A DNA stretch of 55,560 nucleotides, taken from NCBI GenBank assembly GCA_024220525.1, contig JAMYWO010000079.1, forward strand, positions 34,781 to 90,340, read 5' to 3'. Position 1 is the stretch's first letter; every line of letters starts with the position of its first letter. The stretch is from Cochliopodium minus (lineage: Eukaryota > Discosea > Himatismenida > Cochliopodiidae). The notes under the pieces are model-generated. The model worked only from the letters and a program-made list of their open reading frames with translations. It had not been told where the DNA came from and made no database searches. Positions 45,354-55,560 of the stretch are shown here, piece by piece. The position numbers and the translations under genes are program-made.

Positions 45354-47834
45354 TTATTTTTTGTGCTTTCTATGTTTTCTTTTTCTTTTCTTTTTTTCTT
45401 TTTTGATCTCGTTATGATCAAGAAACTCATTCTTCTCTTCCTCACTCTTCTCAGCAAGATCAATATCCCCTTCCACATTCACATTAACTTGGTCATTCAA
45501 ACTTTCAACCTTCTCAGTGACAACCTTGTCGGACTCCTTCTTTTGCTTTTTACTGTTTCTTTTGCTTTTTTTCTCTTTTTTCTTGTCAACAACATCTTCT
45601 TTTATCTCTTCAATAACAATCTCTTCTTTTTTGTTGTTATTATCTTTGTTACTCTTCTTTTTTTTGTAGTCTTTTCCATAAATAAGTTTTTTGGGGATGG
45701 ATTTCTGGGTGTAGTATTCTTTTCTGTAAGGTGCGATTTTGGACAAAGGAACATGTCTGTTCAAAAGTTTTTCGTCGGCATTGAGAATGTCTTCAACATC
45801 CATGTTGTATGAATTTGGTTTCACATCAACATACTTGAAACGAGTAGGCATATCTCCAATCATATCTTCATAATCCAACTTGTAATATTCTTCCAAGTAA
45901 TTATCTATCTCAGTAGTTTTATCATGATCTTTAAACAAAATTAATAAAAAAAATAAAAAAATTAATAAAAAATTAAAAAATAACAATAATGTTTACCAAC
46001 GTTTTTCATTTTTTTAGCGAGAGAATCAAGAGTTCTATCGTTGATTTTGTGTGGAATGATTTTTCTTCCCAACAAAAACTCGTCAATAGAATCATCCTCA
46101 AATTCAGGTTTTTCTTCATCTTCCCCTTCATAGTACTTCTCGTCAAACATTTGTTGCATCATTTTTTCATGTTCTTCAGGGTTATAATCCTTATCCAAAT
46201 CAAAGTCAAACTCCTTTGGAATTGCTAAAAAAAAAAATTAAAAAATGAGTATTGTTTAGTTAAAAATGAGAAATGTTTATTTAAAAAATTTTTTTAACCA
46301 TCAGTTCCTGAAATTTTTTTAATTTCTTGAAGTTTGGTTAAAATGTCTTTCTTTTTAAGCTCTTTTAATCTCTTAAGTTGCTCTAATTTTTTATCCTTCT
46401 CAGTCATTCTGTTCTCCTTGTTTCTTTCTCTCTTCTCCTTTCTTTTGGAGGACTCTTTTCTCAAACTGGGAACGTCTCTGGGAAAAGAAGCAACTTTTCC
46501 GTTTTCGTATCTAAGATTGTAAGTACTCTCAAAGTCATCTTGTTTCTTGATTTCTTCAGAGTCATTGTCATCCACAATTTCATCATATGTTGGATTTTCA
46601 TTCTTTTCGCTTTTTTCTACCCAACCGTTATTCAAGATGTAACTAACAATTAAAAAAATTTGAATGAAAAAAAATGATAAAAACAACTTTTAAAAATAAA
46701 ACTCTTTTAAAATCAAAACTCTTTAAATAATGTTAATTTTTTTTTTTACCTTCTTAAGAATTTTTCAGTATCATCCAATTTGGTATCTTGCCAATAATTA
46801 ACAAGAATGTCACCAGCTTTTTTATTGTTCTTTCTCTCATGTACCCAATGTTGGTAGTCTGTTTCAAACTCTTTTTTTTCCTTTTCTGTTTTTTCACGAG
46901 GTTTGAGGATATCTTCTTCTTTGTCGCCCAACTCGTCATCAACAGCACTCAGAAAAGCTTTTTTAAGTGCTTGCTGTTGTTTTGCATAAGGAAGATCGTC
47001 AATATTATCTTCATCTTTCTTTTTATCTAAAGTTTTTTTTTAAAAAAAAAAATAAAATTAAAAAAAATTAAATTCAAATTAAATTTAAAGTATAATGTTC
47101 AAAAAAAAAAAAGTTAATTTACTTTTGTTTTCTTCTTCGTTCATTTTGTCCAATACGATATCTCTTTCCATGTCTTTTAAAGTGTATTTCGTCTTTTTCT
47201 CCTTTTTTTCTTTAACTTCAGAAGTGGGTTCTTCTTTGTTTTTATCGAAGAAACTTAAGTTTTTGTCGTAGATTCTTTGGTCTTTGTTGAACAACAAGGG
47301 CATCAATTCAAGAAAATCTTTTTTGACATTTTTTGTGAGTTTTTGTGCATTTTCATCATCCTCACTGGAATCTTCATTATTAACATCTCTTAACAATTGA
47401 TCTTCTTTCTTTTTCACTATATAGAAAGATTATAATTATACATAACAAATTAAAAAGGATATGGATTCAATATTTGTGAAATATCTTTAAAATAAAGAAA
47501 AATTGCAAAATATTTCTCCTGTAGGAAGATTTATAATTTCTAAAAAAGATGTATTACAATGTGCCAATTCTTCCTTTTCTTTTTTTGCTTGATATTTTTC
47601 AGCAAATCCTTTGTTAATGGTGATATCTAATTTCTCTTCAGATTCATCAGAGTCAAATAGATTTTTCTTATTGTTATTATTGTTATCCTTTTCGAATTTG
47701 TTTTGATTATAATTGAATTTGGTTGAATTATTGTTATTGTTGAAATTATTTCTTTTGTTGTTGAAATTATTGGATCTATTATTGTCAAAATTTGTATTTC
47801 TGTTTTGTTGCTTGTTATTCCAATTGTTTCTCAT
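45354..47834 (-). CDS. KRI1: KRI1-like ribosome-biogenesis protein
   Basis: Nucleolar protein needed for pre-rRNA processing (40S pathway, with Krr1). Seven exons run from ATG 47834: about 47834-47556, about 47416-47123, about 47027-46748, about 46643-46300, about 46225-45998 and 45929-45354. The N-terminus is Asn-rich. Core motifs are KDMERDIVLDKM, KKAFLSAVDDELGDKEED, DILVNYWQDTKLDDTEKFLR followed by RYILNNGW, and SYNLRYENGKVASFPRDVPS. Then come DFDLDKDYNPEEHEKMMQQM and the most conserved block, PTRFKYVDVKPNSYNMDVED followed by ILNADEKLLNRHVPLSKIAP. The tail is very Lys-rich. Exon counts near the N-terminus are approximate. It shares a 76-bp intergenic gap with PPAN. Confidence 0.9.
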
Positions 47835-47910
47835 TTTTTTTTTTTTTTTCTTAATTATTTATCCAACAAAAATAAAATAAAAAAAAAAATCGAGGAAATC
47901 ATACAGAATC
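47835..47910. promoter_or_regulatory. 76-bp bidirectional promoter between KRI1 and PPAN
   Basis: The two start codons are separated by only 76 bases, almost all A on one side and T on the other (poly-T then poly-A). Both genes act in ribosome assembly, so shared control is likely. I see no TATA-like element beyond the AT background. Confidence 0.55.
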
Positions 47911-49710
47911 ATGCCCAAAAAAGGTAAAAAATCGAAGAAAAAAGTTGCACCTAAACAAGGTGAAGAGGAAGGAGAAAATGTCCCAAAAACATTCATCTTT
48001 CATCAAGGGAAAGTTATAAATGCAGTAAAAAATTTAATATCTGATCTCAAAAATGCATTTGCACCATGGACTGCAAAGAATCTTAAAGTATAAATCAATG
48101 AAATAATCAATATATTTAATTTAATTCCTTTTCTTCAATTATTTTCTTTTAAAAAAAATAGCCCACATCAAAAAATGTGTTGAAAGATTATTTATCACTT
48201 GCAGGACCATATGGAATTTCTCATTTTTTGATCTTTTCACAAACTACATTATCAACAAATCTAAGAATTGCAAAGTAAAAAAAACGAAACAAAATATAAT
48301 CAAACAATCAAAACAATCCTAAAGCATCAAATACAAAGAGGATATTTAAATTTCTTTAAACTATAATCAACTAAAGAGATCAGAATACAATCCCATAAAA
48401 TATATTTTATTATATCAAAAATTACAACCTATGCATTCCTTATCTTTTCAATATTCCAATATAAATCAAATTAATCAAATTCAATAAAATATAGAACATT
48501 ATATGGACCAACAATGTTTTTCAGAGTACATAAATATTCATTGAGAAGTGATATGGTAAAAATACAAAGAAGAGCATTATCTATCCAACCCCAAGATTTA
48601 GAAACACCGCCATTGGTTGTATTGAACAATTTCAGCGGAAATGAATACAATGTAAGTTTAATGAAATTGATGTTCCAAAACATGTTTCCACCAATTAATG
48701 TTAAAGAGGTAAAATTAAATAAAATTTGAAAATCTCTAAGGAAATTAAAATTGAATAATTAAATTAATTTTTGTTTTTTTTTTATCAAAAAGGTAGTTCT
48801 TCGTGATTATAGAAGAGTAGTTCTCTTTCATTATGATAAAGATATAGATAGAGTATATTTCAGACATTTCTTGATCACATTGAATCCTTTGGGAATGAGT
48901 AAATCAATAAAGAGATTGGCGCAATACAAAGTCCCCAACTTAAGCAAACTTGAAGACATTGCAGATTACGTGAAAATAGGAGCAAAAGCAACAGACAGTG
49001 ACTTGGAAGATGAATCTGAAGCAAAGTTGGACATAGAAGAAGAATACAATGGTGTTTTAAACAAAACAGAAATGCAAAGAAGAAGTGCTGTTCGTTTGTA
49101 TGAGATTGGTCCTCGTATGGAGCTCGAGTTGATCAAGATCGAACAAGGTTTTTGTAGCGGGGAGGTTCAGTACCACAGATATGTCGAGAAGACCGAGGAG
49201 GAGAAGGAAGAGCTGAAGAAGGAGATTGAGAGAAGAAAACAGATCAAAGCGGAAAGAAAGAAGCGCCAAGAAGAAAACGTCCTCAAGAAACAAAAGGGAG
49301 AGGAAGTAGATGAGAAAGAGGATGTTGATGATGAAGAATTTGATGAGGAGGATGATGAGGATTCTGATTTGCAGTGGTATCGTAAGGAAGTTGGTGAGGA
49401 GCCTCCTGAGGATTTGAAGAAGAGTGTTGCTGCTAGTAACATTGAAGATAAGGAGAAGAAAGAAAAGTTCCATCCTTTTTCTTACAAGAAGAAAAAGAAA
49501 GGTGAGGAGGATAATCAAAAAGTTGATAAGTCTCCTAAGGGCAAGAAGTCTCAAAGGGATAATAACAAAAACAACAAAAAAACCAACGACAGATCTAACC
49601 GTAAGGATTCTCGCAACAAAAGTACTCCTTTTCAATCCAACAAGAGAAAGAGTTTAGACGGCAAAAATTCAAGGGGTGGGGGTGACAAGAAAAAGAAATT
49701 TAAGAAATAA
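47911..49710 (+). CDS. PPAN: Brix-domain ribosome-biogenesis factor, Peter Pan/SSF1
   Basis: Pre-60S assembly factor of the Brix family that binds 27S pre-rRNA with Rrp14/Rrp15 partners. Four exons: 47911-48088, about 48162-48273, about 48489-48708 and about 48793-49710, in phase. Motifs are VPKTFIFHQGKVINAVKNL, LKDYLSLAGPYGISHFLIFS, TLYGPTMFFRVHKYSLRSDM, LVVLNNFSGNEYNVSLMKLM, VVLFHYDKDIDRVYFRHF and RLYEIGPRMELELIKIEQGF. The basic start and the long Lys/Glu-rich C-terminus (KKKKGEEDNQKVD) are normal for the family. TAA follows KKKKFKK. Confidence 0.93.
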
Positions 49711-49875
49711 ATAACATAGCAAAAAAAACCTCTTCTTTTTTGGATCTTTACTTTTGTCTGGCTTATTTAAAAAATCATAATGTGTATCCACTTTATTTTT
49801 TTTTTATTTTATAAAATTAAATTATTTCAGAAAAAAAAAAAAAAAAAATTTGTTTTTCATTCTTTGGGAGGGAGA

Positions 49876-51786
49876 ATGAATCTTCATATTGAAATCCTTT
49901 CTTTCAGATTTTTTGAGAGGGTATCCAACATGATGAATAATAATCAGCGTTTCATCAAAAATTTGGAGAAATTTTTTCTTTTGATGAGCCTCATCTTTGT
50001 ATTCATTTTTTTCTACATGCATTTCTCCTTTGTATCCACCTCATTCCTTTCTATGAAACATACGTGTTTAAAAAATATTAAGGAAGAGGTAGATCTCAAC
50101 AGATCCCTTTTGAATGAGACGGCAATTGATTGGAATAATACATTACTAACCATACAGATCTATCAGATCGATGAGAGGAGGAGAGATTTATTCGATATCT
50201 TCCTGGATTATGCAGGAATCGAAGAAAATTATTTTCCAAAGACGAGAAATATCTTGGAAAAAGGATATTCAACTGCAACAGAATTGGATAAAGGTTAAAA
50301 AAAAAAAAAGGAAGGAAATATAATCAATTAAAAAAAAAGATTATTTAATCTTACAAAAAAGATTATTAATCAATCAAAAAAAAAAAAAAGATTATTTAAT
50401 CTTACAAAAAATTATTAAATTTCAATCGAATCATATTTTTCTTAACTCAATTATTTTTTAAAATTTTTTATTTTTGATAGAGAATGAAAACAGGTTTGAG
50501 TGGAGTGCAGAAAAACCAGTATTATTTTTGAGAAGTCCTTTGTTGGATAGATATAAAATAGAAAGGCACAACATAACCATATCTTCCAAAAATGAAAAGT
50601 GTTTTGGTGGAAGGTAAAGAAACAAAAAATAAAAGTTTTAAAAAAATAAAAATAAAATAAAATATAAATAAAAAATTAAATTAAAAGAAATAATTTTTTA
50701 GTCTTAGAAAATCACTTTTAAATTATATCGGATATTCCACTGTGATAACCCAAAATTTGATTGATACATTTGGAATGGGATACATTTACGATTATTCTTT
50801 CATGGAGTCGTACAACATAAAAGACGTGATGTCCGTCAAGTCGAAGATTAAATGTGAATACAAAATTTTGTGTTTGTTGGAGTTTTCTTTTTGGACTATT
50901 GGGACGTCCATTGGGGTGCTTATATTATTTCTCATGTTATGTTCTATAGCAGCACATACAATAAGAGGTAAAAAAAATTGTTTTGATATTATTTGTTAAT
51001 TTATTTTGTTTTAATCAGTATTTTTATTTTTAATAAATTTTATTAAATTTGATTTCTTATTTTTTTTTTTCATTTGTATTTTATTTTCAATAAATTTGAT
51101 TTCTTGTTTTATTTTTTATTTTTTTAATTCTAATATTTCGAATTGTAAAGAAACTAATTCGAGGATTTATCAATTACTTCTACATATGAGATATAATATG
51201 AGACAGTTTGATGATCCAAGAATCATCACGAGTTTGATTGGTCATGTCTTCCAAGTAAAAAATTAAAAATTAATAAATCAATTAATTTAACCTCTTAAAA
51301 AATAAAAATAGTGTCTTGTATTTATAATAGTATTGATAGGATCCATATTGGTTATAGCGGAAATTATTGGTGACATGCACTTATCTGTATTGTATTGTGC
51401 TCATTTTTGGTTTATGGAACTTTATTTCTTTTTATTGTAAAAATTTATTTCATTTTAATTATTTTTTAATCAATTTTTTGTACAAAATTTAAATTTTTAT
51501 TTTATTTTTTATATCTTTTCTTCATTTTTTTTAAAAAAGTGTAAGAACTAGAATTACAAAGCTTAATCTCGCGAGATACTGTTTTTATTCTTTTTATGCA
51601 GCTCTTATTTATTCTTTCTGCTTTCCTTCTGGGTTTACATATCTCATTTTCTTTACTAATTTTTCAATCGTAAATCTTTTCGCTATTTATTATTACATAA
51701 GGAATGAGCTTCCTAATTTCGCAAACAACTCTATTAACATTAATCGCCCCAGGGATGGCATTGTGATCATTTTTAATGATAATTAA
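49876..51786 (+). CDS. TMEM259: Membralin-like membrane protein (TMEM259 family)
   Basis: ER membrane protein; the human relative works in ER-associated degradation. Six exons: 49876-50294, about 50481-50614, about 50701-50968, about 51151-51254, about 51312-51438 and about 51540-51786, all in phase. An N-terminal membrane segment (FFLLMSLIFVFIFFYMHFSF) is followed by a lumenal loop with sequons and NITISSKNEKCFGGSLRKSL. The core reads LLNYIGYSTVITQNLIDTFG, the second membrane segment LLEFSFWTIGTSIGVLILFL, then RIYQLLLHMRYNMRQ. The conserved C-terminal block is VLYCAHFWFMELYFF, YCFYSFYAALIYSF and IYYYIRNELP. It could begin at the Met near 49930. The family call rests on this last block and the topology. 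Confidence 0.8.
50295..50420. repeat. Direct repeat in a membralin intron
   Basis: The near-palindromic unit AGATTATTTAATCTTACAAA occurs twice within about 60 bp, with A-rich spacers. It lies entirely in the intron after exon 1. Confidence 0.6.
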
Positions 51787-52142
51787 AATTTTTAATAAAC
51801 CAATTTTTGATTTTTTCTTGTAGTTTTTCTAATTATTAAAATCATCCTTTTTTTTTTATGAAAAGATTTAAAGAATATCTTGGTGTTTCATTAATTAAAG
51901 AAGAGTGTAGTTTTTTAAAATATCTTGTAAAAATCTTGAACATTCAAATTTTAAAACAAAATTAATTTTGAACAATTCATCTAAACACTTTCAAAAGAAA
52001 TGGGCAGTTCTCTTTTCGAAAAAAGACAATGTAATTTTTTTAAAAAAATAAAAAAAAAAAAATAGGAGGATTTTCAAAAACTTTATAAATATTTATTTGA
52101 TTGAATAAGTTTAACTGAAAGAGATTTATTTGTATATTTACG
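51787..52142. other. AT-rich intergenic gap
   Basis: About 355 bp between two plus-strand genes. It holds poly-T and poly-A runs and no recognisable gene, repeat or RNA. Confidence 0.4.
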
Positions 52143-55100
52143 ATGTCTGATGGATATGGTTATGGCGATGGCTATGATTATGGATACAGTGAGGAAAAAA
52201 ATGAAAAGGAGCCCAACACCAAGATCATTCATCTCCAATTCAGCAATGATCGGATATTGAACAAGAGCCAGGACAATTTGATCAATTTTAATAAGGAGAT
52301 TCAACTATCTAGAGATTGGAATAACAACTATCAAAATTTATTGGATGAAAGTTTTACGTATCAATTGGATCACGAAAAATTCAACGAAATAACATCCAAA
52401 TTGAAGGATTTGTCTCAAGGTATTTGAAAGATATAAAATAAAAAGGAATATATTGAAATGAATATTTATCATTTTGTTATACACCAAAATCATAGGATAG
52501 ATTATTAATCACTGAATAGAAAATCATGATAATTACAAATAGCAACATATCCATTTAATATATTTCACATTAATCAATTCGCTTTATTAATTTATACTGA
52601 TTATTAATAATAATTTTTCAAAAAAAATAAAATAAAAGAATTTGCTGAAGAAGCAACAAAAATAAGCAAAATAATAATTGAAGAATTGTTTTGGGAAGAT
52701 AAAAACAAAAGAACGATACAACCATGTAAAAAAAGATTTTTTTTTTCTCTTAATTTTATATTTAAGCGAAATTTATTAAATCTCAAAACACATATTTCAA
52801 ATAAAGCAAGTGATTTGAGAGGGATAGCAGGTGGGATTAAATATATTAAGAATGGGATATTTTTCAAATTGAGTATGGATTGGAAGGGATTGTATCAGAA
52901 AGATGAATATGCCAATAAGGCAGCTGGACATGAATTGAAAGCATTGAATGCTTATTCATCATGCAGAATAAGTGGATTGCATTTTCCTTTATTGGCATTA
53001 AGTAAAAAAAAAAAAAAATTCTAAAAATAGATTTTTAAGCTAAAAAATTAAAATTAAATTAATTATTCAATATTTAGTTAGATACAGAGGATTTATTGTT
53101 ATTGCACAATCTATTTTACCAATATCTAATGATACTCTTGTAAGTGGATCTTCTAATGGAGGTGTTAATGTTTATAGCTCGAACAGTGAGTTATTTACAA
53201 AGTTAAAAAGCTCCGCTTCTATTCTGAATTTAAAGTCTCATTATGTTCATGCTAGAGGAAATGGAAACAAAGTCTTTTTATGTACTGCTTCTGATTTAGA
53301 AGGACATTTGGGACGTGACGGAAGATTTTATTTGGTAATTTCCTCTTTAAAATTTAATGTTAAAACTTTGATTCTTTTTTAAAAGATTGATATGGCTAGA
53401 GGTATTTTTTAAAGTTAATTTTATTTTTTATTTTTATTTTTTATTTTTATTTTTTCAGGATTTCCTCCAGCTTATGAAAAAGGGATTAAAAGTGCATTTT
53501 TGTATAAATTATTAAGACCAGGTAATAATTACTTTTTATATTAGTTTACAAATAACATGAACCAATTAAAAAGAATTTGTTAGGTAAAAAAAAATTTGGA
53601 AATTTTAAATCAAAAAAAATTTGGAAATTTTAAATCAAAAAAAAATTAAAAAATTTTGTAGAATGAACCCAGTTCCTTTGTCACCAGATGCGTACAGTGT
53701 ATTTGGAATTGATGAAGATCAAAAAATTCATAACAAAGGTAAAACTTCATTTCACTTTTTCTTTTGTTAATTTATTTGAAATAAAATTATTTATATTAAA
53801 AAAGAAATAAAAGAAGCAACAAAAATGTTAGAATCAAGTGTTGTCCAATTTGCAAAATATTTGGATAAACGGTTAAAAGGATCAACTAGCATTCATTCAA
53901 GCCACAATTCTTTACATTTCCATGAACAAAACGAATTTGGCGAGGAATTGTCTCAATTAATCTCCGATATGCATTTAAGAGGGGTAAATGTCCGCTATTT
54001 ATTGTTGCTCTTTCAAAACGTTCATGAACACTCCAACAAAACTCTAATTTTGACAGAATTAGCCGCCAGGGTAGTCAAAAAACATATTGAATCGAAATGG
54101 AGAGAACTTAAATCTTCGGACGAAAATGATTATAAAAAAGTTATTGTTGATCAATTTAATTTGGTTTTCGGAAATTCAAAGGAATCATTTACTCATTGGG
54201 AGGAAGATATTAAAGTTACTATGGAGTATTTTCAGATCTTAAGAATAGGGTTGAGTATTGATTCTGTTTTTGAAGATTTTTCTCTTGTTCGACACATGGT
54301 AAAACCAAAGTTTGAGGATTTGTTTGAAAGAATTGTCAAGAAAGTTGGTATTTCTTTTGATTTGGGAAAAAATAAACTCAAGCACTTTTTCACTAATTAC
54401 CACCCCTTTTCCATTGACATGGGTAAAATAAAAAAAAAAACAATTGTTTTCGATATAAAATTTTTTTTTTTTAAAAAAAAGTTAAAAAAATATCTCCAAC
54501 TGTAAAACATGTCCATAGAACCAGTTTTGAAGAAGCTGTAAAAATAAATTTTGTTTTTTTTAAATTATTTTTTTTTATTTATTATGTTTGATTTATTTTA
54601 AAAAGGTTTCTTGGTCACGTTTAGGACAATCTAAAAGAGAAGAGAATGGAGATTTAGCATTGGAGTTGTTTTCAAAGGCCTCGGAGAAGTACAAAGAAGC
54701 AGTTTCCACAAAATCCAACGATTGGAAAGCACTTTACAACTGGATCCTTACCATGATCTCCCAAGCTAGTTTGTACATCACTAAAAAGAACATCAAACAA
54801 GCAAACCAAATCTACCAAATCGCTTTGGAGAAATGCAAAAGAATGGTTTTGATAAACAAACAAGATTATAATTGTTACTACATTTATGGTTCTACTTTAA
54901 TGGAATACGCAAAAGTGAGCAAGGTTAGTCAAAGAGAACAAATTTATAGGAAAGCTTGTACAAAACTTGATCGTGCTTTCTCTTTGTTCAGTGAGGACAA
55001 TGACACCAAGAAATTTTCTTTGATTTACAATTGTGGAAATGCTTATCTTCTTTTATCCAACCACATTCTTAAAACCACAAAGGGCAATGATCAGCAAATT

Positions 55101-55560
55101 GATAAACTTTTCGAAATTGCTGCTCAAAAATTTGAGTCTGCTTCCAAACTAAACCCCAATTCTTCTAATTCTTTCCAAAATTATGCTGCTTGTAAATTAT
55201 TCATTAATTTTTATTTTTTTATTTTTTATTTTTATTAATTTTTTTTTATTAATTTTTTTCGTTTCATTTTTTAAAAAGGCCTTGCTAAAAGAGCTAGGGT
55301 GACAACTGGGGAGAAACAAGAAAAACTTTATTTAAAAAGTTACGAGATTTATGAAAAGTCCATTTCTTTAGATCCCAACCAACATGAAGCATTTTTTGAT
55401 TATGGAAATTCTTTGTACAGATTTTCTAGGGTTAAAGTACAGCAACAACAAATTATGGAAGCTGTTGTGTTGATGGTAAAAAATTTAATTTTTTATTTTT
55501 TATTTTTTATTTTTTATTTTTTATTTTTTATTTTTTATTTTTTATTTTTTATTTTTTATT
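52143..55560 (+). CDS. CLU-domain protein with C-terminal TPRs (runs off the window)
   Basis: Relative of the Clustered-mitochondria (CLU/eIF3-associated) proteins that bind mRNAs for mitochondrial proteins. ATG 52143 opens a Tyr/Gly/Asp-rich start. The CLU core follows: AGHELKALNAYSSCRISGLH followed by FPLLAL, then RYRGFIVIAQSILPISNDTL, DLEGHLGRDGRFYL, IDMARGFPPAYEKG, YKLLRPEFVRMNPVPLSPD and ELSQLISDMHLRGVNVRYLL. TPR-like helices run from about 54610 onward (QKFESASKLNPNSSN, YEKSISLDPNQHEAFFDYG). Conserved text is restored only if 16-nt (53386-53401) and 10-nt (53574-53583) exons are used. A 41-nt intron-like stretch at 52726-52766 must be read through to keep frame. The last exon seen ends near 55477, in ATTTTT repeats. 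Confidence 0.85.
53386..53401 (+). other. 16-nt microexon of the CLU gene
   Basis: ATTGATATGGCTAGAG lies between aaaag and gtattt. It joins FYL to GFPP, giving FYLIDMARGFPP, the conserved CLU text. Confidence 0.85.
53574..53583 (+). other. 10-nt microexon of the CLU gene
   Basis: AATTTGTTAG lies between aaaaag and gtaaaa. Spliced between CCAG and AATGAACCC it yields RPEFVRMNPVPLSPD, as CLU proteins require. Skipping it gives GAA TGA, an immediate stop. Confidence 0.85.
55478..55560. repeat. ATTTTTT simple repeat at the window end
   Basis: A regular 7-nt ATTTTTT array begins just after the splice donor following AVVLM and runs to the window edge. It is probably intronic. Confidence 0.7.

Overview
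The window is nuclear DNA of an AT-rich, intron-rich unicellular eukaryote. About 25% GC is my estimate by eye. Introns are short, begin mostly with GTAAA and end in AG, and there are Asn-rich tracts. Actin-nucleation (ARPC2), SNAPc, N-glycosylation and mitochondrial translation (GUF1) genes, plus SPRY and ankyrin families, fit an amoeboid protist (Amoebozoa- or Heterolobosea-like). I cannot name the species. Conserved C-termini that end where expected (ARPC2 at TAA, YIPF6 at TAG, GUF1 at TAATAA) support the standard genetic code.

Single N bases at 5851, 9697 and 41835 look like scaffold joins, so the window is probably four contigs. (1) 1-5850 is a gene graveyard: a Polinton/Maverick-type integrase relic, a broken E2-like gene with intact introns, and other disabled reading frames. 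(2) 5852-9696 holds a RecQ1-type helicase and the 3' end of a type-B carboxylesterase. (3) 9698-41834 holds, in order: an AGC-type pseudokinase, an ankyrin-repeat protein, a secreted protein, a tandem array of SPRY genes and SPRY pseudogenes, two small genes, GUF1/LepA, ARPC2, YIPF6, SNAPC1, a zinc-finger protein, ALG9, an Asp/Asn beta-hydroxylase, a small secreted Cys-rich protein, an Alba protein and a methyltransferase. A 153-bp duplicate sits at its end. (4) 41836-55560 holds a partial secreted or membrane protein, then ACL4, KRI1 and PPAN/SSF1 (three ribosome-biogenesis genes in a row), membralin, and a CLU-domain/TPR protein that runs off the window.

The most unusual signal is very small exons in conserved genes. 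GUF1 needs a 5-nt exon for the Gly-Lys of its GTPase P-loop, a 22-nt exon, and a 17-nt exon followed by a GC-AG intron. The CLU gene needs 16-nt and 10-nt exons. Intact SPRY genes carry a 27-nt exon for the central Trp-rich strand, and one SPRY locus carries two such microexons side by side. Each is inferred from splice sites plus restoration of a conserved protein frame, and each can be tested with RNA reads.
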